Origin: Pilatotrama ljubarskyi
Taxonomy: Eukaryota > Basidiomycota > Agaricomycetes > Polyporales > Polyporaceae
Reading direction: 5' to 3'
Assembly: GCA_022385805.1 (NCBI GenBank)
Contig: MU277690.1
Span: 258,799 to 317,172 of the forward strand
Length of the DNA: 58,374 nucleotides
The notes below the pieces were generated by a model. It was not told the origin of the DNA and searched no databases. It saw only the letters and a list, made by a program, of their open reading frames with translations. A program made the position numbers and the translations under genes. This document shows, piece after piece, positions 1-11,945 of the stretch (its first letter is position 1; each line of letters starts with the position of its first letter).

Positions 1-1119
1 GTCCGGGGCAAGGGCGGGGTTCTGTACCCCAGGGCGCGATGTTCAATAGGTGAACCAGCCATTTGTCGAGCCGCGGCCCGCGCGAGAGTACACTCCGTTT
101 CTGCGCCGGGCGAGCGGTGCTCCCGACCGCGAGCGCAGCGCGAGGGCGGAGGCGGGGGCGGGGGCGGGGGCGGGGGCGGGGGCGGGGCGAGGGCGAGGGC
201 GGGCTCGGGTGCACGGCGTTGCTGTCGGACGATACCGGGAGTGGATGTGAGTAGCTGGAGAATCTGTCCATTACTGTGCATTACGATCTGTTTGAATCGA
301 GGCGAATCGCGCGCAATTGAGCATAATTTCTGTCAATCGAGCTGAATGGATCTATATCTGCAAAAACGGTATAATTTTGATTGCCACCCATTAATGCCCA
401 TTGCGAGCTGCCCGGCAGATGTTAATGGGCTCTAATCGACCTTAATGGGGTCGATTCTCACTGGGTGTCAGCGCCTGTCACTGATGCCGTCGGCAAAGAG
501 CCCCGCGCTGTCCGGATCCGCTTGATGTCGTATCAGCCGATGCCGCCGTCCCGCCGCCCGGCGCTACCTCCCACCCCGCTTCCCAATCAGGCAGGTATAC
601 TGAACAACTCCTCCCGCCTCCCACCTTTGACGACGTATATCTCCCTCCCCCATCCACCGATTCCATCCGTTCTTTTTGTAATCTGTGCGCGATATTTATA
701 GCTACAATTAGGTACCCCAAGGTATGCTATGTAACTACATGGTCTAATAGAATTCAACAAATACATCTGAATGACCCTATTAACAGCCCCAAGTGCGAAT
801 TGTATGTGACTACGTCACTGGCAACTGCTCTCATGTATACCAGTTGATACCTTTTGTATTTGAGAATCTGATGAGCCACTATACACAGTGTTCTGCTTGA
901 TATACCGGGCTGTAATCACTATACCCCTGGTGCCATACATGCCTGTATATATACCACATCTCCGATTAGAAATGGGCGGCACGCTGCGGCGCGTTTACTC
1001 TATAATGTTTCAATAGTACTTAGAAGGATTTTTGCAAAGTCTTGAGGCCCTCTGCATTGTACAGAGTTGAGTACGAGGACCTGTACTGACATCAGGCTTC
1101 GGTCGTTCTAGAGCAGGAT
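1..1119. other. No supportable gene; mixed sequence
   Basis: Apart from the GC-rich simple repeat at 148-188 this stretch holds nothing I can assign. The reading frames are short, overlap in opposite directions and show no recognisable motif. At about 380-455 short phrases of the type TTAATGGG/ATGCCCATT recur, which may be remains of a repeat. Confidence 0.4.
148..188. repeat. (GGGGGC)n simple repeat
   Basis: About six tandem GGGGGC units followed by GGGCGA variants. The G runs on the plus strand could form a G-quadruplex. It lies near the window edge in otherwise unassigned sequence. Confidence 0.9.
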
Positions 1120-3510
1120 CAACCTAACTTCTGTAATAAGGCACGAGAAGTCCCGTAGAGTATGTTGATTTGTGCGGGACAAACTGCAGTGCAGGGCTCG
1201 ATGAAGCACCCCAACTGCGCCCGAGCAGCTGCGAGACCCGGGCCTTGATGTGGCAGATTGATTCTGACTTGAGGTGCTCCGACAACTGTGCTGGAACGTC
1301 AGCTCCTGAATGCCGCCCTCGCGAATGGCGCAGCAGTAGTACTACGCAAACCTGGGAATGCAGCGGCATTCGAGTCCAAGTAAGCAATGGTCCCGTCTTC
1401 GGCACTGTGGAGGAAGTTACTGAGGTTTCCCTCCAGATCGTCGAGGTCAAAGCGACGCTCTTCCAGCGCCTGAGCTGCCTGCTGGCATACCAATCCGGTG
1501 AGTCGGAGAGCGGCCGTTTGCATTCGTAGATCGCGTTTGGGCAAAGCCGGCTTAGTCGGGAGTAGTCATCCCTGATGAGGACACCTCCTGTGACCTGAAC
1601 GCAGGTGGGCCGGTGGAATCCCTCATGCTCACTATATTGATCTCGGTATATCTTGGGACATACAGCGAAATGCGGCGACACCCCAGTATTTCAAGCGCTT
1701 GATCCTAGAGCCCGTCATCGTCGTAGTCGATGTGAACAACCAGCTGGCGCGGACGTAACCGGACTCCGGATCGCTCTCCGAATTCATGTCTATGTCTAGT
1801 GTGCCTAGCTCGTTAGCTCGGCATCCCGACCACTGAGCTGACGAAACCATTATCGGTGCATCTAGCCGTCCAGCGATCTCAGGCGAAGATCAACCTAGGA
1901 TGCACGGTAAACACTCAGTATGAGTATGTCGCGGAACGACAATATTCTGACATGATAAGTCTGTTTACTCTGTTCTCCTTTCAGCATCGTGCGACCGTCG
2001 GCCTAAACCCGACTAGCGCGGTGATTGAGAGTGCCGCTGCGCTCTCAATTCGAAGAGAAACGCGTGCGCGAATGCTTGGGTCGCGCACCGCACACCGCGG
2101 ACATTTATGCCGACAATCTAGACGACGCGGATCGTCAGCATTTGCAAGACTAGTACTACACTCAGGACATGTGCAAGGATGCGTGGAACTCACCGCTTCC
2201 GCCGCTCCGTGCAATCAATCACAGTACTCCGCATAAGGACGCGCACCCTGCGAGCTGGATAGTGAAACTTGATGCCCATTGGAAATCAGGGCGGTGGTGA
2301 TGAGCAATACCCGCAATACCTCGCCGATGCTTTTGTTGACGAAGCCAGGCACCGGCGTGAAAATCATCCCGCCGCGCCTTCGGGTGGTGTGACTTGCGCG
2401 AACGGAAGCCAAGCACGCAGAAACTGACGTCCCCACTCCTCAATCTGGAGGCTATGTTGCGGCGGTCAACTCGATAAAGGTATCGGTCCTCTTCTGACGG
2501 GAAAGACGCACGAGCAACTTGCTATCACGCCGGAGTACGCAATGACTACGCTGCATGGCAACATGGTTAGCCTTTTCCTGCAGCAAGGGAATTGCGATGC
2601 GGTTGTGACATACCAACCACATCCTCGGGCCCTTCATCGGCGTCTACATGGCAATGTAACGTCATCTATTCAGCTACGCTGGTGGAGCGTATACAGCACT
2701 GAGCACGTGATAGACGTGCTACGGCGAGAGACTTTACCTGAGTGCAACCAAACCTCGTTTCTGTTGTCCGGTGATGATGGTGCTCGGGTCTGTCGTGAAC
2801 GATGCGAGCATCCGGAAGCACCGTGACAAAGTCGATTCAGTCCTCTATTGGAAGACGCGGATGAGTAAGGAACTCTTACTTTCCTTGGGTTGGCGAGTTA
2901 TCTCGCTGGTGACTTTGCAATGATGTGGGACCCCACGAGCATCCTAACCTCACTAACGAGCGTGGATACGAGCTTGGTCTGGGACTTCACACATCAGCGT
3001 GCATTCGACGAGATCAACTGATTGGTGCACGCTCACTGTGACCACCGGAATCCGCTGCATTTCTCACCCTGGCTTGTGACAGATGGCTCGCATGGTGGCA
3101 TGGGCGTCGTTGCGCAGGACGCAGACTGCTGTCCCGATCGTGTCGCCGCCTTCCTCTCTGCAAAGTTGTCGTCACTGCAGTTCAACTATGCTGTTCATGT
3201 GATCAAAACGCTTGCCGACGTTGATGCTATGTTGCGGCACCAGGAGTCCCTGTTGAGTGCCACTTGAAACGGGTCACCAACTACAGGAGATTGGTTTATC
3301 TGTCGAAGCTGCAGAGTTTGACTTTGACGTGCAATACACACGTGGAGCTGAGAAGGCCCTCGCGGACGCCTTGTCCTGAATGCGGACGCCTTGTCCTGAA
3401 TGATGGCACCGCGACCAAGCACACTGTGCATGATACCAGTGAGCTGGTCCATGCCCGATTGGCCGCCAACGCCGTCTCGATGCCTGTCCTGGTGGGCCTG
3501 TAGGTGCGGC
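1120..3510 (+). mobile_element. Decayed Ty3/gypsy pol relic (same family as 44-52.7 kb)
   Basis: Broken frames match, in order, the protease, RT and RNase H of the better preserved element at 46.3-49.0 kb. At about 1710-1760 the frame reads PVIVVVDVNNQLART, against EPIVVVVHINGQPARA there, followed by D-S-G-S-L. At 1858-1950 it reads AVQRSQAKINLGC. At about 2290-2410 the RT N-terminal part is recognisable from the KPGTGVK-like phrase. At 2542-2640 it reads HGNMVSLFLQQGNCDAV. At 3022-3267 the RNase H phrases WLVTDGS and FLSAKLSS appear. Many frameshifts, stops and deletions separate these pieces. It is a pseudogene relic. The protease Asp-Ser-Gly is kept here, whereas the younger-looking copy has Asp-Ser-Arg. 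Confidence 0.85.
3362..3401. repeat. 20-bp tandem duplication
   Basis: The 20-bp unit starting GCGGACGCCTTGTCC occurs twice without a gap. It falls in the part of the gypsy relic matching the conserved LADALSR end of RNase H, so it is a later local duplication within dead sequence. Confidence 0.9.
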
Positions 3511-3671
3511 GGCGGTGCCGGGCATGCTGCGACGCTCCTCATATCGCTGCCGCCCCGGAAACCGTGCGGACAGCCTCGTGAGGTCGCCGCCCGCGGACGA
3601 TTGTCGCTCGATGCTCCAGTAGACACCGGCGGCCAGAACGTGCGAAGTATACCTACCAGAACAAAATACTG

Positions 3672-3972
3672 AACACTGTATCATGCCAGCAACGGAGACG
3701 ATGAGCAAGCAGGGAATGTGCGTGCAGGTTAACATCTCACTGACACTTCGACCCTTCCCTACGATAGCCGGAAACCCCAGCCACACGAGTCCATCCTCTT
3801 CATGGAAGTTTTTGTACTCCTTTGGAGACTGGAGGAACGTCGCGAAGGAGGCTGAGCCGTATCGTCCTTGCAGTACCTCGAAGGCTTCCGTAAGGTCGTC
3901 GAGGAAGCGGTCGACGTGATGGACTGCCGCCGGTGGAGGTACGTCAGTGTCCTCAACTTCGTTTGCTGGCAA
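3672..3972 (-). pseudogene. Ty3/gypsy integrase N-terminal fragment
   Basis: The minus strand reads VLQGRYGSASFATFLQSP, then KEYKNFHEEDGLVWL and GRSVSEMLTCTH. This is the segment that precedes and begins the H2C2 zinc-binding domain of gypsy integrases; compare LQGRYTEDLFYHWILEAP and KNFVCRDGLVHL in the element at 51.5 kb. The frame breaks right after the first His region. It lies opposite in strand to the neighbouring gypsy relic, so it comes from a separate insertion or an inversion. Confidence 0.7.
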
Positions 3973-4013
3973 AGGTTATCATGAATGTCTGTAGGTTTGG
4001 TGTTGTATACCAT

Positions 4014-7000
4014 CGATGGCTGAGCCCCGTCCCGTCCTTCATCGGACTCAGGTGACGTCCCAGCCTGGCCTGTGTCAGCGGTACCGGTCCCGGGGCTGAT
4101 ATTGTGCCCGCCGTGCGGATTGCATGGGCTGCTGCGGGTGTGTGGAGCGGCTATTGCCCGTGCTCGAGTTCATCAGTCGCGCACTCATGTCTACTCCCGA
4201 AGGGGTACTCTCTCGCAAACTTGTCCCGAAGTATACTGTATCGGGCCGTATCGGGTTCCGCGGAACTACGGATAATATTTCTTCAAATCAGACTTACGCA
4301 CCGAAGCGCCGTGGGGTTTCCATGCCGCCTTGCTACGAGTGCACGAGCCAAACAATGACCGCCTTTTCCAGGGCGCCTTGTAAGCCACATGGCCGATTTG
4401 GATGAGACGGAGGGAGAGTGGTCAGTAGACAACACGAGGGGCAATGGCCCATGCTCTGGCCTGGAATAGGCAGGGGAAATGGGGTGAATTGTTCTCCTGG
4501 TTCTGGTCCGGAGCCAGTCTAGGAATCCAGACAATAGAACACAAAGCGCCGCATTCATCGCGTTTCTTATCGATAAGTAGATTTACTTATCCAGATTCCG
4601 GACCTGAACCAGGCTGGTAACCAGGTTGTCGACAGGAGTCCAGTTCAGTTCAAATTCCTGGCCTGTTCAGGAGGGAAGCACGGGCTAATGCCCCTCGTGC
4701 AAGATCCTCCTGCACTCGGGACGAGAAGACGCACTGCTACAGGCGCAGTGGCGATCAGGCAACTGGACGCAGGTCCCATATCCCGCCATTGCACACCCTG
4801 ATGCCTTGAGGACGTACTTCGAGGTCCTCGGCGTAGACGGCGTCGGGAGCTTAACAAGCGCTCTGGAGTGCCGCGAACGGACCGCCCGCAAGTCTTCTCG
4901 GGGTCGCCGATGAGTGCAGTGACGGTGACTGCTGGGGTTTGTCAGTAACAGATATCGCGAGGACGTCGAGGGACGGACGGGACACTTGCCGCCGCTCCTC
5001 TGACAGCCCACGGCTCTCGCTCTCGCTCTCTCCTTCGACTCTTCATTGTCCTCTCCCTCCTCGGTGTCCGTCTTGTTTACCATCTCGATCAGCCATCATC
5101 CGAACAACAGCAGCGCTATCTTACCAGCGCCACCTCGCTCAGTGGGGACGACTTCCTCCAGGACGACGAGAACTAAGTCCACCGCTTCGCTGTTCACCAA
5201 ATTCGGCACTACTGCTGTTTCGATCAAATCCTCCGCGACGGGAAGTGGGACAGCACGCAAATGGCTTACCGGGGTTGATACGACTAATTCGTCTCGCGGG
5301 AAGAATCCCTGGGCGCTTCAGCGTGGTCGCGACGGATGAGTCGGAGACCATCTAGTCTGCTACAAATTGAGGGGGTCTTGGGGGAGGTCGAGGTTACGGA
5401 AGTTGCCGTTCCCAGTTTCGATCTCCGACCCATCCCAGATCTGCGGGCACGCTTCACGTGCCTCGACGCGACGATACACGACGCGTCGAGAGCGCCTGGT
5501 ATTTTCCTTCGAGTCGCGTCGAGTGCGTCGTACTCTCGCTCGCAGTATAAAGCTCATCGCAGTGCGAGGAGAGTTCCAAACAATACATTGACTGAGAACG
5601 TACAGTACGTGTACAGGACAAAGTTCGACAAGCAGATAATAGACGCTTAGAGATTTCAGTAGCGGACATTCTGTCAGCCACCCGGCATCTCTGCCATCAT
5701 TCGGCATGTTCAACTCCGATGATCCGGGAGCCCTAACTGCAACCTCCACGCAGAGGGGGGTAATACGGAGCAGACGTCCGTTGTGCTTGCACTTCGCGAC
5801 GTCTGCCTAGGGGAGACTAGTGGGGAGTGGCAACGCCTGCGAACCAAATCTTATTTGTACATATTTGTTAATTCTCTAGACGCCTGAAAATGTGGGCACC
5901 GAAATCGAAACAAGTTCATTGCTGCCTCTCGCCCCGCGAGGGTCCAGTGAAAGGTGGAATTGAACCTTTGAGGTGTATTCTAAACATTGAGCAGAAAGAT
6001 TTTCGAGAGTCTTGACCAGTGCTTGAGATACCGCCTGAGGAGGTCGACAGGGGTGCCTTATCCAAAATCCACTCTACTCAGTATCTGCATCCGAGCGGCA
6101 TTGAGGAATCGCGATGGTTTTTGCAGCGGCGCGCGAGAAAGAGGGAGCACAAGACTGCGTCGACAGGAGGCAGCGGCTCGAGCACGGAGCGAGACGCGCA
6201 CTACCGCCACTTTCGCGTCAGAACGCATCACGTGATGCGCGCGACCCATTTCTCAGAAACTACTGGGCTCGCCTACAGATGCTCACGGTGTTCACGATGA
6301 GCGGCGAAAACCCTTTCTTTTAGAACTAGTGAGAGCGAAACATGTGCGCACATTATTGCTGTTGCTGCGCTGCATGCGCGCGTTCAGACACACCAGGATG
6401 GACGCGGTAGTGGCCAGGATCTATGCAAGTGTGCTGATTTCCGAGCTCTGAGCATTCGTGAAAATGATATTTTCTGAGTAGTTTCATTGAGAATTTGCTC
6501 GTCAATATCAGTGCTGCCTCTGCCCTTCAAGGCCTCAGAGCCCGAAATAAAATAGTATACTCTAGGTCTGCGCGGTCTGCCAAAGTAATTGGCGCTCGAC
6601 GCGCGCGCGCGCGTCTATTCAATCGCAGCGACCTTGCGATGCCCATCTTTCCCCCGAGCGCCTGATGACTAAGCGGTCCACGGGCTCTGCAGGCGTTGCC
6701 AGTCCCCAAGACTAGAGACCATCCAGGTCGCGGGCCAACACCCTTCCGCTGATCACATTGTTCCACACTTCCCCCTACCGCTATGGCAGCCTCTCGCTAC
6801 TCCGCTTCACAAGAGGACACCATTCAACTCCTCCTTTGATACCAGGCTGCACGGGATAAGCGCAAGCGTAAGCGCATTCATAGGTGTCGAACTGCTCGTC
6901 AGGCGATGCCCATTTCTACCATGAACAAGGGAGTCAACCGGGGCCAGTCCGTCTTCGGAGTTTCACCGGATGACGACGACAAGCGGGAGCAGTTCGACAG

Positions 7001-8438
7001 AATGACGAAGATTCGCCGCCAGCAGAATAAGGCCAAGGGAGCAGGATGTTTAGCTTGCTGCTAGTCCTTCCGGGGCTCGGGCCTGGGATTACGAGGAGAG
7101 GCCCACTGGGAAGGGCAAGGAGAGGGCAGCCGATGAAGACATGGAGGACCACGAGGAGAGCGACATGCACGACTCGTGCGCGACCAGGTGACGTGGTCAT
7201 CGCTGGGAGGGCGTCTGTTATAGCAGGCATGCATGAGCGTAACGCGTAACTCTCATGCATGACTTATTTACCTATATCGTTTGTCCATTCTTCCAGACCT
7301 CGAGTCGGGCTCTGGCTCTCTTGGCTCTGGCCTGGCTCATTTTCACGTACACGCGGACCATCTGCAGAAGTCCTGAACCTGTCCTTGTCGATGTCCTCTG
7401 GCAACATCAGAGGCGGCGTGCCAGGGAAAGGTCCTGCTTGTGGATAACGCTTGCGTATTTGCGGGATTGGATGTTATTTTGTTTGTAAGTCATTCCCAAG
7501 CTCCGACATGCTGACGCGAATCTTAACGTCTATCGCTCAATCGCTTTGTGACCATCGCCGCTCTGATCATTGATGCGTGCTGAACTGCACGGATGAGAGC
7601 AAGGCCGTCCTTGGCACTGAAGATCTCCCTTTCGCTCACCCAGGTTTCCGCCTCTCTGTGCAAGATCAAGGGAGTCCTGCCTCGTGTCTCCAGCTTCCAT
7701 GTGCTCGTCTGACGACTGGTAGGACTCGTCCCTCAGTCTGAAGCGCACTGTCAATGACTCGTGACAATCGGCCTGTGGGCTCCTTCCTGAGGACCAGCAA
7801 CTCTGCATGCCCCAGCCATAGATCGAAATGCGCGGCCTCCACCGTTGAGTAAAGGTCAAAGGGGATGGTGTCTCCTTGCTTGTGTTATTCTTTCTTGCGC
7901 GTCTTAGTAGTGTTATGTCAATTTGCTACTTGCATACGTCGTTCAGTTATGCCTCTCCAGTGCACGTCCGACTTCGCTAGCGAAGTCTCGCTGGTCGCCG
8001 TCAAGCTCACCGAGGTTCTGCCATCGCCGTGGCTCGCTGCTGTCCTCTCTATTACGCTCGTTGTGAATATAGTCTCCACCGCGTCCTCTTCGTCTCTGCG
8101 ATTCTGGACCGACCTTTCTCTGGTCGGGTTCGGGTGTGCATCAACGCGACGGGGACGCTCACACATCGCTTTAGCCGCCGCTGAGTTTTCATAGAGGACA
8201 TGCCGCAGCGGCAACCCCTCATACTGCGTTCGGCAAACGCAGGCGCACAGGATACTACAGGATACCGGCTTGTAGCCGACGCTCGTGGTTCCCCACAATC
8301 CTCCAGCGGATGATTCAGTCTCGCTGAGAACAAGGAGGCAAGCTTCCGATCCTATGACGCGCTCCGCGATATACTATAGTATACGGGGGCGGGCTCCGTC
8401 CAACATCAAGTATTATACCGGTGAGCGCTGTTCCCCAG
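4014..8438. other. No supportable gene; unassigned, probably eroded repeats
   Basis: No frame here is long, motif-bearing and free of a competing frame. At 4940-5340 and 6781-7060 the plus strand has short coding-like runs (for example SVFGVSPDDDDKREQFDR at about 6950), but I cannot join them into a gene. A 43-bp sequence at 5778-5820 recurs at 18283-18325, and a motif at 6663-6710 recurs near 37046-37098. Confidence 0.4.
5778..5820. repeat. 43-bp dispersed sequence, copy 1
   Basis: Starts CCGTTGTGCTTGCACTTCGC and ends GGGGAGACTAG. It is identical to 18283-18325. Here no obvious direct repeat flanks it, unlike the second copy. Confidence 0.9.
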
Positions 8439-8526
8439 CATCCAAAACAGCTTGATATTCACTAAAGAGTACTGGGATAGCAGCGAAGCTCTGGACCCGA
8501 TTCGTGTCAGCGGGCGACGTAGTCCA

Positions 8527-9983
8527 ATGCAGCATGAAAACAGATTTTGGACCGATATCCTTAGCTCCCTCCCTGACCCGGAATGCGATCTCAGGTTGAT
8601 CGACGTTGATCTTTGATCTCGAATCATAGGCGTGCTGTTAAAACAGGAAAACGAAGCCCAAGACACCCCAGAGACCGGCCATGCAAGATTGGTCCCGCAC
8701 GCAAGCTGTAGAGGGCTGTTTCCGCACCCTCCTACCAAGCCCAGACGGTCATGTCCTCGTTGCGTATGACGGTGAATTGACAGACTTGTGACCGCTCTCT
8801 CCACCTCACTGACACATGTTCAGAAGGTACAGAGAACGCAGGTCGCTTGAAGTTTTATGACAGTGGATCTATGCTTGAAGTTGGCGACATCTATACACCC
8901 AAATCAACCTCTGTTCATGCAATGTGCTGGATATCGACGCCCGAGAAAACCGCTCTGGCATGCCTATGCACGGACAACATGATTCGTATATGGAAGACGG
9001 AGGGCACTTATCTTCCCATCAATTCGCGAGCGAGACCCACCATCATCCACAACATCTTTGGTGACATACAAGACGGCCAGCTCGCCTTCGACGATGAAGA
9101 GCAAATCTTGGCCGTGTCCGCTTCTGGCCAGCTGAAATTCTGGTCACTCCGCGGCAAGCAAGGTCGGCTGATCGGAGAATTGTCTTCGAAAGCGGAGGGA
9201 GGCGGCGCGACCATCACGCATCTGCATATCTTGTCCGGCCAGAGCAGACTGCTCGTCTTCTACGGCACACATGGTAGAATGTGAGATGACTTTGTTTTTT
9301 CACGATGTCTATATTGACATATCAAGTCAGTGTAGAATTTGACATTGCGAGGCAAAAGATCGTACATGGCCGTAAAGTAGCGGAAGAGTTGTGAGTGCGA
9401 ATTATACTCTTCATACCAAACACAGTCCACTGAGCGTCATCATAGTCAATCTGCCTCGGTGTCGGCGAACGGCAGCGTCGCCGTATGTACCCCGGAAGAA
9501 GGCATCAAGGTCTATGCATTACGCGACAGTCGAAATCTAGGGAGATCTACTTTACGGACGATGTCAGCAGTCGCGACGTATGCAGCCGCCCCGCATGGCG
9601 GGAAAACAGTCCGATTCTGCGGCGACGATCACCTCAGCATCATGTGCGCAAGCACACAAGAGCTATGGGTGCTTGATATAGCCTCCTGCATCGCAACGCG
9701 TCTCTTGCAGGCCAAGGAAGGTACGTAGTAGAACCCCGGAATTGGTTGACAGCACTAATGATCACCAGGCGTGAATTACTCTTTCGTACTGTCTCCGGGA
9801 GACGTGGTGCCCACCCGAGGCAAAATTGTGTTGGGCGCTGCGAGTGCGTTGGAACTCTGGGAGGGTATGCACAGGCTCTCTCGCTCTGCGGAGTCTTGAT
9901 AACTGAGGCTTCCTCTAGCGAACAACTCGATATCGAAGGTGCTTCCTGCCAATTTCCAAGAGCACAACGCACTGACTCCGTAG
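8527..9983 (+). CDS. WD40-repeat-like protein, seven exons
   Basis: The frame rejoins across six introns: 8595-8646, 8772-8823, 9281-9330, 9391-9445, 9721-9768 and 9865-9918. They are 48-55 bp long, with GT(A/G/T) donors and AG acceptors. The product is about 381 aa from the ATG at 8527; the open frame reaches back to an acceptor at 8438, so the true start may lie further upstream. Blade-like phrases of a beta-propeller are visible: SPDGHVLVAYD, ALACLCTDNMIRIWKTEG, EEQILAVSASGQLKFWSL, SVSANGSVAVCTPEEGIKVY, HLSIMCASTQELWVLDI and KIVLGAASALELWE. Strict GH/WD dipeptides are mostly lost, so this is a WD40-like fold call rather than a named family. Such proteins usually serve as interaction platforms. 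Function unknown. The stop is TAG at 9981. Confidence 0.75.
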
Positions 9984-10654
9984 CATCAGCGTGCTCTCCA
10001 GTTTGATACTATGGTCAATGAGAGTCCTCAGCCCTCCGTGAGCTTCATTCATAGTAGCCGGATGGCTTGTAATGATGAGTCAACGGGTGGAGTTCATCAA
10101 CGGTGCATAATCGACCTCAATACTAAGCAGCAATTGGGTGAGCGCCGGCCCTATCTCTGATGGCCTCATGATTGACGGGTTCCAAAAGCTGTCGATGGTC
10201 CGAAACGTGAAGAGTTCGTCCTAGGTATTATAGCGCGCGTGTTGAACATCATAATACTCTCTGTGGTACTCTCATTTCTGCCCAGCGATGCCGCCTGTCG
10301 GTTATGATCCGCCCGTGCCACATTTAGGGCGCAGGCATACAAGTGTATGGTGCTATAACGATGCACGAATAGCGGCAGCTCATTATGTACGCTAGTTCCT
10401 TGCAGTCTGCAGTCGTATCGCAAATCACGAGCTCGACAAGACATCATTATCGAGTTCGGACCCATGCACGATCCTTCGGGCTCGAAGGTTCGTAGAGGGA
10501 CAATGGTGCATGCCTGTACCACCAATCTCTAACGAGATCATGTGCTCGGACGCATAAACCTGAAGCAAGCATACTAGCCAACTCGGAACCAAATAGCAGA
10601 CTCTCGGCGCATGTGCGACGATCAATGATAATATTCATCCGGTTCGGCCTCTCG
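9984..10654. other. Intergenic, nothing recognised
   Basis: No frame with coding character. It separates the WD40-like gene from the GATCGA cluster. Confidence 0.4.
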
Positions 10655-10822
10655 ATTTGTGATCGATCTGCGTCTTAATCGATCACCAAGTAGTTGTTGA
10701 TCGATCTATAGATCGATTATTGATCAATTCCGGGAAATGCCTTTTGATCGATCTTGTGATCAATCACGCAATCGATCTGTAAAATCGATCAATCGGCTAC
10801 TTCGATCCAGCGATCGATGTTC
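10655..10822. promoter_or_regulatory. Cluster of GATCGA/TCGATC motifs
   Basis: About eight to ten copies of GATCGA or its complement, several as GATCGATC, lie within about 170 bp among many looser GATCAAT and GATC words. The cluster sits 140-310 bp upstream of the start of the small gene at 10965. GATCGA-type repeats are bound by white-collar GATA factors in Neurospora. A regulatory role here is inferred. A smaller cluster occurs at 40556-40590. Confidence 0.5.
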
Positions 10823-10964
10823 CTCATGGTCAATGTCGGGGACGGGAGGGATAGAATAGATAGGGGAGGTGGGTAAAAGAGCACCCACCATGTGCCGGGA
10901 TTCCCTACATCAGTCCCCGCCGTGATTGCTACCGATCGCCTATTGCTACCGCGATTGCACGATC

Positions 10965-11945
10965 ATGCCCGCCGGCAAAGCAGACGGCTCGCACCGCTCG
11001 AACCACTCCGGCTGTTCGGACCTGTCGAGCCTGTCTGCACTCACTCCGTCTCCTCCACCTGTCGAAGATGCGGAGCAGCGATATGCGACGGTTGTCCAGT
11101 GGCAGCGCGACGTCATCTTGAAGTCGAAGACAATCAAGTCATGCCCATCCACTGCTGAGGAACAATTTGTTGAGATTGCGTAGTAAGTAACAGTCATGAC
11201 GGACATGCTCAGCTCCGCAACACTCACAAATCGTTGCACAGTCCTGCTGACGCTGCAGGCTCGCCTATACAGATATATGACATGTTGTCGTATTCGCGTA
11301 CCCATGTCTTCATCGAAGGCATTAGCTGCTTCTGCGCTTATCTTCACGGCACTCGTCGATCAGTAAACCTCTACGTCGCTCGCCAAGGTCCACACGCTGG
11401 AGACGTGTGTCTTGGATGCCCCGAACAGGCACCTCATTCTGTTCAGCCACACGCGGATAACGGCTGCCAGTACTTCTGTAAGTAGTTCTCGTAAGCGCTG
11501 ACGAATGAGTCTACTAATTTTGAGACAGTCAGTCTCAACAGTCTTTCAGACCATATGCTGTCCCTCCCCCTTCGTGAGTACCCCATCCGTGGCGGTGCCT
11601 TCATCGGCAGACGTCCGAAAAGTGAGTGCAACGCTTTGGGGGCATTTGCACGGCTCAATGAAATGCACCGTAGAGATGGAACAGGAGCGGGACGCGCCGG
11701 GCGAGGCGCCGGTTCCAAGTCCGTCGCAATCGCATGACGCTTCCACCATCCTCAGGAAGGCTTTACTGACTCCTTCTCCTCTTCCTCCTCCTTCTCAAAG
11801 TGTTCCGCATGTCTCGGGGAATTCGCCTTCTATGGACGATATAGAGGATGAAGCCGCATTCGAGGAGGCCCTAGTTTTCCGCCGACGCTTCGATCTGACG
11901 GACGACGAAGAGCGCATCGTCATGGAGCTCTTAGACACGCAGTGA
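10965..11945 (+). pseudogene. Small unknown gene, apparently degraded
   Basis: The ATG at 10965 opens a frame with a Ser/Pro-rich start and the phrase VVQWQRDVILKSKTIKS. Coding character then continues in pieces, with a plausible intron at 11478-11528 joining in phase 0 to a frame that ends at TGA 11943. The last part is acidic (MDDIEDEAAFEEALVF and LTDDEERIVMELLDTQ). In the middle exon the most coding-like frame (SLAKVHTLETCVLD, RHLILFSHTRITAAS) is interrupted by TAA at 11364. The only junction that keeps frame into that exon implies a 30-bp intron (GTAAGT...CTCAG), shorter than others here. I do not recognise the family. It is either a decaying gene or one whose exons I have misjoined. Confidence 0.4.

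Noticed and set aside
3195..3626. Minus-strand frames opposite the RNase H relic
   Set aside because: They are antisense to recognisable gypsy RNase H sequence.
6662..6710. C/D-box snoRNA
   Set aside because: TGATGA is present but no D box with flanking pairing at a proper distance; the similarity with 37.04 kb is better described as a shared repeat motif.
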